64,000 bases of DNA from Macrotrachela quadricornifera (Eukaryota > Rotifera > Eurotatoria > Philodinida > Philodinidae): assembly GCA_022393335.1 (NCBI GenBank), contig JAJEKB010001077.1, positions 89,015 through 153,014 on the forward strand, written 5' to 3'. The number at the start of each line of letters is the position of its first letter. Positions within the stretch are counted from its first letter, which is position 1. The notes under the pieces are model-generated. The model saw only the letters and a list, made by a program, of their open reading frames with translations. It made no database searches and was not told where the DNA came from. The position numbers and the translations under genes are program-made. Shown here in pieces: positions 39,070 to 52,752 of this stretch.

Positions 39070-39207
39070 AGAGGTAGACATCTCCCTAGTTACAACTTAA
39101 CGAGAAATTCTTCAGCTGTCCACGTAAAATGTGAACTATAGTTCGTATATTACGTGAACATCTGAAGGATTCTTCGTTAAGTTGTAACTAGGGAGATGTC
39201 CATCTCT
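39070..39207. repeat. 138-bp near-perfect palindrome (MITE-like)
   Basis: The sequence is self-complementary about a centre at GAACTATAGTTC (39133-39144). Outer arms share CATCTCCCTAGTTACAACTT (from 39079) with its complement ending near 39199, with only a few mismatches and no loop. It is non-coding. It could be a miniature inverted-repeat transposon or the tips of a foldback element. Such a palindrome would form a cruciform or hairpin. Confidence 0.9.
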
Positions 39208-41593
39208 GCTCTTATTCAAAATCCAATCAAGTATTTCACGTATATAATGTATAATTTCATATGACAAGCTAAATGTACTTAACTGTTAGAGTTTGGGTAT
39301 TTAATAGCATTAAATTTAGATATATATTATTTCAACATATCCCAAAAGTAATAAAAAATTAATATACTTAAAAAAAAGGTTATTTGTAAATTTATGATTC
39401 TTTAGTATCAGTTTTTGAAGATTAAATCATCAAAGTTTCATCTAATAAATCTTGACGATACAAATATCTCTTTTAGCAGTAGATATGATATTTGTGTAGA
39501 TTAATTTAGATATATAATAATAATTATTTATGAAAATGCATAACTATGTAGATGCTAACGGCAAGAGCATTCAATGATGTAGTGAACTGATAAACAATTC
39601 TTCCGGGAAATATTATTATATTAAGTTATATTGGCTTCATTAAGATTTCTATTGTATTTTTTTGTTCCGGTAGTATTCAATAGTAGCTGTGACTTGATAA
39701 TTTGAAAAGTGACCTACTGTCAATTTATCATCGAGTTTGTTACTTGTCAAAATACAGATGGAAATATGTGGCATATATTGAATGAGACAAGGATATAGAG
39801 AATCAAGGAATAGAAATGAGAAAAGAAACAATCGAATGATAAATGACATTTATGCCAAAAAAAAGTTTATGACAAATGAGTATAAGAATTAATCTATAAA
39901 TAGATTCGGAAATGGCATTAATGGATTTTTATGACTGGTTAAATCAGATAGTTCTTCTTATACTGATTGATCCTTTTGTTTTTTTTTGCTCTGATCTGAA
40001 GACAAAAATCTCTTTCAAAGACTACAATTGATAGCATTCAGCATCTCATATTATATAGGTTTAATAAATTGTCTTGAATTGTGAGAAGGTTTTTCAATAG
40101 ATTCAATAGTCATTTTTTTTGTATTGAAAATGTGATTGTAATTTTAAAAAGTATTTATACGTTTCTATAACAAAATCTATTAAATTTTACTCGATCATTT
40201 TAGAAATTTTATTTCTTTTATATTGCATCCATTTTACCATCAACCAATCAATTTTTGTTCAATTTTTACGATGAATCTATGTGGACATATATTCTCCTTT
40301 TAGCTGCACTTAGTAAATATAACTCACATTACTCTGACGATATTTAAACTTGTATAAACATTTTTTCATTTATTCCTTTTTATAAAATAAAATCTCATAA
40401 AGGACAACTATACTATACATATATATATTTCATTCAGATGAAAGACGATAAATGAGATACACTTGAATGTATTAAATATTTTTTAAAGAAATATGAACTA
40501 TTCTATCTGGTATATAAATTATATGCAGTAAATATACGTAAATGAATAGAATGGACAGAATGCAAATTTTTTTGTAACACTAACAAAATTCTCTAGGCAA
40601 ATAAGAATCCTTATTAGAATAAATGCAATAACCATATAAAGCTTCCGTTTAAATAACAGAATAGAAGTTGTAACAAGTACCAAATGATGAAAGAAGAAAA
40701 CTACGAATAGAAAGAATTTGATAATGTTAAGAAAACGATAGTCACATACAAATATCTAACTAATAATCCAATAGATCGTTCTATAAAATTGAGTTATACC
40801 CGAGAATACAAACAAATATTACCATGGCATTTAAAGATTGTTGAATATTGCTTCCAAATGACAAAAAATATCAGAAGTAAATCGACCAAGAAATAAACAA
40901 GGACGAATGATATATAGAAGGTATCTTATCAATGATAATAAATCATAAGAGCACGATAATATTTAAAATTGATTGAAATATAAGTCAAATCTTTAATAAT
41001 TCTTTTCTTATTCTATAACATGACAATTAATCAAATATGTTACGTTTAATCTATATGATTAGAAAAAAAAACCAACAAACAAATTTTTACAAAAATACTC
41101 ATATACATAGAAGAAGTGAGAAACAAACCAATAACAATATTGGAAATATAGCTTTGGTGGTTATTTTTTTTTAATGTTTCTGTGTTCTATAATTCATGCA
41201 TTTAAAGCAGAGGTTAGAGGTGCTGTCTAAGAAAAACATGCATCTACGCAAACAGCCATACTCAACTAGATGAACACAAAAAACTGTTCGCAAGAAAAAA
41301 AAACACGAAACAAAAAAAATTCTTTTTTACATAGATAGAATTAATAGAGAGGAATGTTAAGAACTACAGTCTGATATGATCAATTCATATAAATGAACAA
41401 AAAAAGAAAACAAATGTTTATATCAGTCTATGATTCAAGAAATGTAGGACAAAAGAAAAATTAGGTATCTGATAGAACAAAACCAAAAAAGAAAAATTTC
41501 TCTTCGAGATGTGTCAAACAGAAAAAAAAGGAGGAAGACAATATTTATTCACATTATTTTTGGTCTCGTTGTTGTTGTTTAGAAGTTTTTTTT
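39208..41593. other. Gene-poor AT-rich region
   Basis: No coding exon, repeat array or RNA gene recognised. Ends in the 3' UTR of the CIN85/CD2AP-like gene. Confidence 0.5.
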
Positions 41594-44546
41594 TTAATTA
41601 ACAAATGAAGATTTTTGAATTTGTTTTTGAAGACGTTCAAGTTCAATTTGTAATGTTGCACGTGCTTTTTTTTCTTCATCTAATTCACCAACAAGATCAC
41701 GTATTTGATCAGCAAATTTTATTTTCATATCATCCATTGTTACTTTCATTTTCATTAAATCTTTTTGTAATTGTTCAATTGTTATTATACTATTATTATT
41801 TAACATATTCGTATTAACATATGATGAATTTGTAGCTGTTTGAAGTAATTCTGTTGTACCATTAAGTGAAGAATTTGTATGATGATTAGGATTTGATAAT
41901 GTTGAATGAAGAGATGATGGACGATTTGTATAACGAGGAGATTCTAATTGTCCCGGTTCTAAATTAAATTTTAATATTTAATGAAAATTTTATAAATTAT
42001 CTTACCTCGTTGAGATGATGGAGGTGATGGAGTATGAACTTTACGTTCATTCTAAATATGATGATGATAGATTATTATATCAGAAAAAGAAATATCTTAT
42101 GAAAAAATTTTCATTTTAGAAATATCAAACTATATTTAATACAACTATATATGAATACGATAAATCATGTAGAATATTATCTTAGTATATAATTATTTGG
42201 TTGATTCATAGTATTTAGGAAGATAAAAAACAAAAAGATTTCAGAATTTTAATGTGATCAATGCTTATTGAAAGCTTTCATGCCTGAGGGGATAGAATAT
42301 TAAAACGGAAATGATGTTTTCTTTGCATTTTCAGATCAATACTCTTTATGTTAAAAATATTCTGATAATGGTATTTTAAAATATAGAATTCTAACCTTAG
42401 TATCAATAAATTGTGGACGATTATTATGATTTGTTTCATCAAGTGAACCTGTTGTTTTACTTAAGCCATTTTCCTATTTAATAATAAATATTCATTCAAA
42501 ATAAAAAATATAAAATTTCTTTAACTAAACAAACATTTTTTCGTATTGTGGACGATGGTGGACGTTTTGTTGATACAGGTTTTGGTCTATTAAAACTACC
42601 AAGTTTTTCTGTTGTGCCAATAGCATCAAGATTATTAATTTCTGCATAATGATTACGTGATCCATGTCCTTAATTAAATAATATTGTTTGATAAATCAGA
42701 TATTTTATTATGATTCAATTTACCTTCTTCATCACTAATTGAAGTTTGCTTTGTATGATGAACATCAGTAGAAAAACCAAGAGATGAATCTATTAAAATG
42801 ATTACATTTTTTGATTTTAAATTATAAAATTAGTTACCTCCATTAGTTGTTTTTGTCTTTGGTAATGTTTGTGAAAGATTTTTAGCTCCTGCTTCAGGTG
42901 TATTTGGTCGATGTTTTAAATTCTATAATAAAAAACATTTTTTTTTCTATTGCATGTTTTTTAATCCGATATAATCAACAAACTGTTGATGGCGTTGTTG
43001 TTGCCGGAATTTCTTCTACATAATTATCTAGTAAATATGTAAATAGTTAATTATAAAAAATGAAATATAAAGGTTATAAAATTTACCTGGAAATACTCCA
43101 ATTCTACCATTAAGTTCACCTTTCCACCATCCTTCATCTTCAAGATTTTTATCAAGTATAGTAACGATATCATTAACTGTTAGTGTTAATTCATCATCTG
43201 CTGACTTTTTATAATCAAATAAAACACGTGCTTTTATTGGTGTAGCTTTTTTTGTTGCTGTTAATAATGGTGGAGTAGCTGGAGTTTTTGGTTGAGATGA
43301 TGGAGTTTCTATTGATGTTGGTGAAACTGATTTATTAATCTAGTATTAAATAAAAAAAGTTCTATAAAAAAGAAAATATATTTTTAAATATACTTCTTTA
43401 TTAATCAATGCACTAAGACCATTGACTGGTTTACGTTTAACTGGTGGATCTTTTTTATTACCTATTCAATAATAGTTTGAAATAATTTTTATTAAATCAA
43501 TTTATTTATTTTACTTATTTCATCAGTGATACGTGTAACATAATTTGATGGAAATAATCCAAGTTTACCATCTAGAGTACCTTCATACCAACCTTCTTCA
43601 ACCTGAAAATAAAATCTTTCTTAATTTTATTTTTCCGTGAGTAAAAAACAAAGTAAAACAAACCAATCGTGTAACATTAATAATATCATTTGGATTAATT
43701 GATAATTCATCGTCATGTATAGGTATATAAGCATAAGCAACTTTAACTTGAAATAAAGTTCCATTAGGTACGTTATTCGATTGTTGTGATTGAAAAACTA
43801 AAATAGAAAAAAAAATATAAACATTACAGTCAAAAAGATGAAATAGCAGCGGGCAATAAAAATAGAAAAGAAAACGTAATGAGTTGAAAATAAAGCACAA
43901 CAGAGTAAAAGAAAAAGATTCGAAAAATATAAAGTTTTGTTTTTATTTTTTGAACACAGAGCAAATACATACACGTCTTCTTTTTTTTAGGAATAAAAGA
44001 AAATATGAAGAATATCGAGATTCAAATTGAATAATAATAGAAAAGTATCGAAATTAAAATTCAACTCACGACTATCATCATTTGTCGGGCGTTTTCGTAA
44101 TGTACCACTTTTATTACCAATATTATTTCCGTTAACTGCTGATTGTAATCGTGATCCAAGTTCATTTACAAACGTTCGATTTTTAGCTTTTTCTTTTGTC
44201 AATGGCTTCACAATAAGAAAAAAAAAAGATTAATTTCATTAAAAAAATAAAAAGAAACAGATTCAAAACTTACAGTAACAAAATTTTCTGGAAAAAGACT
44301 AAAAAAAAAGAATTTCATTCAAATTTTTTAATTAAATCTAAACAAACCCAAATGTTCCACGACATTCTCCTTTAAGCCATCCATCTTCAGCTGGTATAGC
44401 ATCGGTTATAATATCTCCTTTACGTATATTTAATTCATCTGATGATTTGGCAATATAATCAAATTCAACAATATAAGTGCCCACTAAAATAAATGAAGTG
44501 ACATAAAATATTTTAATTATAATAAAAAAAAATTTAAACTCTCACT
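41594..44546 (-). CDS. SH3KBP1/CD2AP-like: CIN85/CD2AP-like adaptor with three SH3 domains
   Basis: Endocytic and cytoskeletal adaptor, 552 aa. Exons in minus order: 44546 (A of ATG), 44348-44483, 44274-44298, 44070-44205, 43664-43797, 43515-43602, 43394-43461, 43087-43339, 42984-43027, 42838-42922, 42724-42789, 42535-42668, 42396-42473, 42006-42051, 41594-41958. SH3-1, about residues 1-57: IVEFDYIAKSSDELNI, GWLKGECRGTFGLFPENFV. SH3-2, about 110-170: KVAYAYIPIHDDELSI, GWYEGTLDGKLGLFPSNYV. SH3-3, about 233-290: RVLFDYKKSADDELTL, GWWKGELNGRIGVFPDNYV. Pro/Ser-rich linkers follow (PSSQPKTPATPP, TPSPPSSQRDEPGQ), and a C-terminal coiled coil runs from about 500 (LQKDLMKMKVTMDDMKIKF). This is the CIN85/CD2AP order. 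The start codon appears to be split by an intron: GAAAA joined to TGGGC gives AAAATGG. Confidence 0.92.
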
Positions 44547-44698
44547 TTTCTTGTAATATTATACTTTTAATTCATTTAAAATTAAATCTACAATTGATGA
44601 AGTAAAAAAAAACGAAAACGAAAGATTATATACTGCGTCATTGTCCTTCGATTGTATAGTGTGACCCAGTTTTTTCGTGCTCGAAAGTAAGTAAATGC

Positions 44699-44741
44699 AC
44701 ACATACATATATATATATATATACATATATATACGTATACA
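44699..44741. repeat. TA/CA-rich simple repeat
   Basis: CACATACA, then (TA)n, then TATATACGTATAC, just upstream of the adaptor gene's apparent first exon. Confidence 0.8.
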
Positions 44742-47700
44742 TGCATCAAGCAACAGCAGATGTCAAATGTCAACTAAAGGGACAAAGAGGCGCAAAAGAG
44801 GAGACAGACAAACGAACGAACTCCGGTATACATTCTGCTTTGTTACCAAAGCGAAGAAAGAAAGTAAAAGAGACATAGGAGAAAAGAAGAAAAAAAATCA
44901 GGAGCAGCAACAAGCACTGGTTGGCGAGCGGTGAAGAGCAAAATTCTCTTTCCTTAAACAGAGAGAGTTTTTCGCGCATGCATGCATATAATAACCAACA
45001 ACGACCACGTTAATTCTTGATCGACTGGTCGAATAGTAAGGCAATCCATATATAATCAATAATAGAGCGCGCTAGATGTCGATCATTAGCTATCTTAATA
45101 TTAATCAGAGTAAACAAAAAAACAGCTGGTGCGTACTTATACTAACGAAAAACAAAAAACAAAGCTTTGATTCACATACATATTTTTCTGAAATAATACA
45201 ATGTTGAAATTTCTTAATCATGCGTAAGGGTCTAAGTACGTAATATGTATTTATTTGACACACATAATTGATCATGCGGATAAGTGAGTTATTAAAAAGA
45301 ATATTTTCTATAACAGTGCCTTTAAGATGTATCAACTACCATCTGCTGATACATTTTTTACTATTTTTAAATTTTCGAAAAATTTTTGCAATCTCTTTAC
45401 AGGTACGATTCTGCTTAGATGAAAAAAATTCAAGTATTTTTATTTTTATTTTTATCGAACAACAAGTATATTCTCAATTGAAAAATATTATACAATACTC
45501 TTCACATGATCTCATTGTGATTTTATACAATTGAAATTTGATTCTTGAAAATATTGATTCAAGTGAATAAACTTTAAGGTGTACTATGTGCGTCTCGATT
45601 ATCTGAATTTAAGTATTTAATGAATTTTTCTTATTAATAATATATTTAAAAGTAATTCAAAAGCGACATTAGTTTATATCAATAAATTCATCAGTATAGA
45701 TGTATTATTACGCAATTTTTAACTCGTTTTTTTTTTGTTGTCTCCTTGAAATAAAAGATAAAATTTGAATATATAAAATAAAGTGCATTTAAAATGAAAT
45801 AATGATCTTTTTTCTATGTAGAGCATTAATTTTAAAAGTTCATCGAAAAATATATTATAATATATTTCAGTTTTCTCATTTGATATGATAAGTAATATGA
45901 ACAGTTTTCTAAGCATCATACTTATTCCTGATAAACGACATATACATTTGTACTTGACTTTAAGGTTGTCAAAAAAAAGAATGTAATCTTTATGTAGGCA
46001 TTTATTACATGCATGAGTTATAACATAAAATGCATAAGAGAAGTGTAATCTGCACTTGAATTTTGCTTGATTGCACTTCTCTCTTACAATTTCTTTCTTG
46101 ATGAAAGTATGAATTAAAGGTAACAAAGTCTTCTGTAACGATGTATTTCAATCGTAAGAAAAACAATAATAATAATTGAATAGAATGAATAGTGTCTAAT
46201 TTGCGAACATTAAAATCCTTGACAATTTCATCAAATTTTGCAATGTTCTCGTAGAAAGACTGTCGCCGTTATATTATAATGAGTACTTTTGATAACCATT
46301 TTATTCTACATTTATTAGAGCGCAGTTGTATGCATTCTATTGAAATAGGTAATAATATGCAATCATCGCAGGACACCAATTTACACATAATATTTTCATA
46401 ACTTAGATAAAAACTTACTATATTCGTGCAATTTGTTTTTAACTTAATTATGACCCAAGATTTTAAATGTAAATATGAGATAAAAGTTTTTTAAAATCTA
46501 TACATATGAACGATATTATTAAGAAATTTAATAAATGATTCTTATATCGAGTATGGTTCACTTTATTCATTAAAAGAAAAATTCTTCATCTCTAAAGTGT
46601 TTTACGGTAACTTAGGATGCGTTTGTCCATGACAGTTGTCATATTTTTTCTTGATGTAAAAGGTTAAAATTTTAGTCATATACGTATCTAAACAAGATCT
46701 GTAATTTACCAAATTTCCAACTCTTTAAACAAAATTTATGCTAAAATACGTAGACAAGACAAATTGTTGTAATATTTTTCTCACTCACTTAATTCTGTCA
46801 AAATGACGAATTATTTTAATATCATGAAAATGAATCAATATTTGGAATATTTTTGAACTAGTAACAGATTTTATTTTAAATGTATAACAATCACGGAAGC
46901 AGAAGATATTTTAAGTCTATTATAATAAGATTTAACAAGTCATAAAACTGTAATGATCTATAGTATAAAATTAACTATAACTGATCATCATTAACCACGG
47001 CCATCATGTTTATGGACATCGAATTATATTTAGTTTGTATATGAGATAAATTGCACTGTAAAGTTTATCAATTGGGTATTTGCCAATATCTCTAGTCATG
47101 AAGTAAAGATGACATCAAAATCAAACATGAAGATCTATGTGCATGAGTTTTGTTTACGTATTTTAGCAGCAGCTTCTGATAGAGAGCTGAAACTTTGATA
47201 AATTATCGATCATGCTTAGATATGTGTATGATACAAAACTTTAGCCTTCTCCATCAAAAAAAAAAGATGAAAATGATCACTTGTACTTGATTCTTAATTA
47301 TTATGCAGCATCTTCTAGAAACAAAATTATGCTTAATCAATTTTAAATAATTGCTTAGATTAATAATCGTTTATCATTTTAAAATAGAGTAATGAAATAT
47401 AGATAATACTTTTTTTTTATAGATAATCGTAAATAAAACACACCTTAATCTTATATAAGAGACATGACCTTGTTTTATGTCCTTGTTCAGTATGATCACA
47501 ATAGATTTTTAATTGACAAATTTATATGTGAATACTTTTATCTGTTTTAAACTATAGAAAAAAAGAATAAGCTTTCATGACACTTTTAAAGATATTCTGA
47601 GATTTGATGAAAATATATAAATTCTATTTATTAAAAGAATCTTTAAGATAGAATAGGTTGATGTCACCAAACTACTGCAATGAACACATTACTGTTAGAA

Positions 47701-48449
47701 ATGTAGTTGTCAGATGAGTTGCAAAATAAATTAGAACGTCTGTTTGTAGCTTGTTTCATACATTATGAAGCTCTGCTTCAGTATATGGTATTATAATGAA
47801 TACAATCACTTACAACATAAAAACAGAGATCATATATGCACCTACTTCATATTCAATTGTGAATATGTAAATAAATTCGATATAATATAGGAAAAGAATC
47901 AATGAACCCTAAGTTGTATCAATGAACCAATATACAAAATATGATTAAGTAATGCTACAGTAATTGTTCTTTAATCATAACCACGAATAGAGAGAAGCAG
48001 AGAACAGATAAAAAAAATAATAATACTTGTCCTTCAATGAAGGTAATTAGCAAAAATATGTTTTTAAAGTCATCTGTTCAAGTATCATGAAAGTTAGTCT
48101 GCACAATTTTATTGATTCATATTCTGCAATCATAAAGATTGTTGACGCGTCTGCTCAATATTTTCCATCGTCATTTTAAGTTTTTCAACAAAAAAATTAA
48201 GTTGGACAATGAAATAAGGCATTGAATATATCATTTAAATGTGATTCACAGAATGCCGTTTGTAGAAGTTTACGTTCAGATAAAGGACTAAATAGACGTA
48301 TTTCACCAACTGAGTAGATGTATAGGAATAACTTAACTCTTAGGATCAAAAGTACTATGTAAATTAGAAAAGATTTTGTGTTGAAAAGAAATTTACCCTA
48401 TCCTTTTATTAAATGTTTTACATCTAAGTTAGATAATTTTGATACAACT

Positions 48450-48469
48450 TATTAATTAATTAATTAATT
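48450..48469. repeat. (ATTA)n tetranucleotide repeat
   Basis: About five tandem copies of TTAA/ATTA in non-coding DNA. Confidence 0.85.
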
Positions 48470-49920
48470 TGAATTTGAATATATTCAAAGTAGAACTGTA
48501 CAGATTCTAAGACAGTTGGGTTTTTTCAATAGTTTTGATTCGATGTAACCAGAAGCTCTTTCAAAAAATCGTTTACAAACAGGTATATAACACATTGTAA
48601 CTGTAGTATTCTTCTATCGCACTACTATTTTATTTCAGCAATAAGTAATAAATTGTCAAATTTGCATTCGATTGGTATTCAAAATTTTTATAAAGCTGAT
48701 TCCATCAGTTCTTATCTAATATATAATGATATTCATTGGATTCATGTCATATTATTAACTATCATAAATGGATATCTTCCGTTCTCTTTGAACTATTGAT
48801 AATGAACGAATCGTAAACAGATCTTGCATTTGTTAAAAGATAATTAACCATAAACCTTTCTTTTGGTGCTTTTATCATAGTACCGAAACTATTGGAACTG
48901 TTTGCTTTTTTCACTTTGTTAGTCTATCAACTTGTTTAGACAAGATCTAATTATCGAACTAGGCAGTAATTACCATTTCAGAATTTAACATAATTACGCT
49001 ATTACAAAAATAATCTTCTAAAGAATGTTCCGTATATCATACAAGAACAGTTATCATTTTCTTTTCTTTAAACATATCTTAGAGAAAGTTCTTTAACAAA
49101 CGACATAATCTTGTGTTCCATAATAATCGTTAGAATTTTTGTTATATTAGTTTCGATAGTTTCAAAAAGTTCGTCTGATAGACGAAAAAAGACTACGGCA
49201 ACATACTTCTGTTGAACAATAGTTTCGTGAGCGGATACTTTCTATTCTAACGGATTAATGTATTCAAATACAACATACAATGTGATCAGAGAACAAGAGA
49301 AAAAGCTAGTAGATACACATGTCTCATGATTAAATACTTTTACAAACTGATATTATCTAATCAAACGAACAATCTATCAAAATGGAAAAAGAAAATAGCT
49401 TCAGAACTATGGTAAGATCACCCTCAACGAAGAACTATGACCGATGTTCAAATACATTTCTATAAATATATCATACAAATATGAAATTTGAGCAAGAATT
49501 ATTGTTTGTATAAATGGAATCAATAATTCATTTGAAGAAATAGTTAAAAAATCAGAATTAACATCATTGACGTAAGCTGATAATTAGATATCATATAGAA
49601 TGAATTCCAAATGGTGATTTAGAGAAGGTATGGGGCAAAGGTCACTATTTTATAAGTTTTTGAACCTATTACAGCAAAAATGGACAGAAAGAACGTTTAT
49701 ACTACTACAGGCAGCTTGATCAGATGTCCATGAATTGCATCGCTTCCTTTCTAACAGATATCTTAGAATAGTCACTGAGTTTCACCTATTAGTATCGAAA
49801 TTTTTTAGGAAAGCAGCTGAAAAACAAGCTTATAAATCTTGAATGAAAAGTCGTAATCACCTACGACTTTGGTTATTCAATAGAGGATAGTATTGGAGCA
49901 TAAACCTATGCGTAGAAAGT

Positions 49921-51000
49921 GTCTTCCCAAAGTACCTTTTCAGGTTAATCTTGAATACGTGTACACGCGCTCCTGAAAATTTCTTGCATCTCAAAGACAC
50001 GTATACATATCGTTTTGAAAAGAACGCTTCTAGCATTAAAGTCAGTTCTCTGGTACTCAGTATACGAGTTTACCGGCACCAGCTTGTTTTAATGATCCAT
50101 TGTGCAAATAGTACTTCAAATAAATTAAAGTTGCAAAACATAATAGAAAAAAATATGCGTCTAGTGCATACAAGGAATACAATTAACCAATCCAAACATT
50201 TATAATTTTGTAAAATTTAAGGGTATCTCCTCCTTTCTGATATAAAATGAAAAACCTTTTTTTGTCGATTTGTGCTTGAATGGGCGCAATATGATCTACC
50301 GTTAATTTTTTATTTGATTTTTATGAGAAGCTGGTATACCAACAATTGTCAAAATTTTACTCACTAATACGAAGCAAAACAAAGTCTACATAACAGATTC
50401 GTCGTATAATCGCTAAAACACAAACTTTTGACTTTTTAAAACTATTCTGAGTTTCTCACGAGATCAGTTTTTCATACATAGCGATCAATTGTGCCAAGAG
50501 TAACCATTCTCCAACTTCCTCCGATAAAGCTGAAATTTTTACCACAAACATTTGAAACTATCCTCCAGAGGTAGATTTGGTCGTTTCCGTTTTTGACTTC
50601 TCCATCGAGAGATATAGGATCTACAAAGACAGGAAACCTTTAGATGCTTTTTCCATAAAACAAAAAGAAAGTGAGATTTTCGAAAAAGCTCACAACTACT
50701 TCTGAGATATGGTAGTAGGTATCTGCAAATAAATTTTCAGCTCAATTGGACGAAATTTCATGAGTTCGTACAGTGGCAAGATGAGACCCTTTGGAAAACC
50801 AAAGTTTTTCAAAAAACCTCCGCAGAAAGCTACTTTAAAAAATGTTTCCTCAGACACAGGTCCCATTATATGATGTACTCTATCTGTGGTTAAAATTTCA
50901 GTCCGATCAGTCTTACCGTCTTCGAGATCTAAAAATGGTCAAGAAAGAGGGAGGACATCCTTAAAGTCATTTAAAAGGTCATATTGAAAACGTTGATCTT
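49921..51000. repeat. Compositionally distinct block, possible old mobile-element remnant
   Basis: GC is higher than in the flanks, and phrases recur: GAAATTTCATGAG near 50754, AAAATTTCAGTCCGATCAG near 50894 and GCTGAAATTTTTACC near 50528. These resemble decayed dispersed repeats of invertebrate genomes. No protein domain is recognised on either strand. An 84-aa frame at 49951-50205 has no motif. Confidence 0.3.
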
Positions 51001-51461
51001 ATTTTTGAAATTTATTTTTGTAAGATTAAGATATTTTCATAAGAATATTAGCATGTTGCTTCACCAGAAGAGTTCATTTTCGACTTTAAAAATCTGTTGT
51101 AACCTTATTATTTGTATACTCACATAACGTGACTATAAAATGTATTGATAATAGCAAAAATAAACATTGGTTAATTAGACTACACATTATGCAACATGTG
51201 TTAGATTCGAAAACTACTAATTCATGTAACACATGTCCGAAATATCTCAGTTCAATTCTTATAGTATGCAAGAAACAAGATTAGACACACTTATCTGAAA
51301 TTTATCTCTCAAGAAATTAAAGAAAAATGAAGTTATTTTTTGTTTGAACGAATTTAGTTTCATTTAAAAAAAATTATTTAAAAAAAAATGATGACCCAAT
51401 AGAAGTACACATTTGAAAACTACAGAAATAACACAAATCAGCATGAAAATTACACAGTAGT

Positions 51462-52166
51462 TCAAAAACGAATGTGAGGATTTGTTGAAATCATATTTTG
51501 TTTGGTAAGCCATCGTATTTGTCCAAAGATTACTGCTAGCATTACTGCACCTGCCACACTAAAACCAACAATAAGCATAGCTAAGTCGGGTCGCTCATTG
51601 GGCATGAACCATTGAACGTTAGTTACACTCGTTCGATCATAAAAGCATGTATAATTTGTGTTAACCTAAATTAAAAAACTCTTTTAGAAGTTATTACTAT
51701 AAAAATAAAAGAAGAAAAGAAAAAAATCTTTAGTGTCTCATTCCTAAAATGAAGAAATATTTCTTACATCCCATACGAATATTAAATCATAACAAATCAA
51801 ATAAAAGAAAAATTAATTTTTAAATATATCTCAATTATACATAAAACATACCTGAACTTGTAATAGACGTGGTATACTATCAATATGAATCACACTTGAT
51901 ACTTTTGTACCATTTTTAATTTGATATTGAACAGTAAAATGTTCAGCATAACAAGTAGACGGATGACATCCATCACAATTACAATCATATGGAAGAACTT
52001 CATCTGTAACATTTGAAACGAAACATGTTGTACTGGTATACACAAGTTGCTGTTGTCGTGTAGTTATTAAACGATGTGCTCCTACAGATCCAATAGTTAT
52101 AGCCGATATAAAAATAAGAGTAGCTAAAGCCAAAAGAAATATAGCAAAAGGAGAATGTACAAACAT
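51462..52166 (-). CDS. Two-transmembrane protein with Cys-rich extracellular loop
   Basis: Predicted 172-aa membrane protein. Exons in minus order: 51852-52166 and 51462-51665, phase-0 junction. TM1 is near residues 7-29 (FAIFLLALATLIFISAITIG). TM2 is near 136-157 (LAMLIVGFSVAGAVMLAVIF). Between them is a loop of about 105 aa with seven cysteines (CFVSN, YDCNCDGCHPSTCYAEHF, YTCFYD) and NxS/T sites. Both tails are short. The topology recalls BK-channel beta subunits (KCNMB), but I cannot confirm homology. The start is the first ATG after an upstream in-frame stop. Confidence 0.75.
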
Positions 52167-52752
52167 TGCTTTTAATAATGAAAGAAATATCAATGGATTA
52201 TGTTCTTATACTCGTGTATCGACTAATAACAAACACGTTAAATCGCTAGTCACGCTTGAAAGAACTTAGTACGAAAAGGTCAGTTGATTATAGTATGACG
52301 AATGAATTCTATATATCTAAATAGTATTGTCTTATTATTGGCTTACAAAGTGAACCAAATACGGTCAGTTTTAATACATATATATAAATCATAACTATCT
52401 TTGAAAGTAATATAAATATACTGAGAAAATTATATCAAATTTGTTTTGAATTTAAATAGTTTTTTTTATAATTCTAAAGGACAAGAAGTTCGTTCTCTTA
52501 CATACACAATTAATTTATTTCTTAATAGTAGTGTTCATTTTTTTATTTGAATATTTTAATTATTATTAAAAGCAAAAAGAAAATTTTATTGTATTCTACT
52601 GCCATCTGTATTTCATAAACTTTCGTTGGCTGGAATCTTTCATGTCACTATGATCGATTACTCTTATCATCATCATCATAAGACCAACTTATTTTATAAA
52701 TTCAAATATAGTTATTAAGTTTTTTAACACTGTCTTTAATTCAATTATCGAC
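52167..52752. promoter_or_regulatory. Divergent intergenic region
   Basis: About 590 bases between the start codons of two oppositely transcribed genes, likely holding both promoters. AT-rich, no motif assigned. Confidence 0.4.

Larger units (their letters stand above)
44547..49920. other. Long gene-poor region
   Basis: Contains the 5' flank of the adaptor gene, with a TA/CA-rich tract at about 44699-44741, then several kilobases of AT-rich DNA. A 135-aa open frame at 45719-46126 (-) is Phe/Lys/Ile-rich and lacks motifs. I see no gene that I can support. Confidence 0.45.

Noticed and set aside
41605..41817. 70-aa Leu/Val-rich frame on the plus strand
   Set aside because: Antisense of the coiled-coil coding exon of the CIN85/CD2AP-like gene.
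45719..46126. 135-aa open frame on the minus strand
   Set aside because: Phe/Lys/Ile-rich, with no motif and codon usage unlike the confirmed exons.
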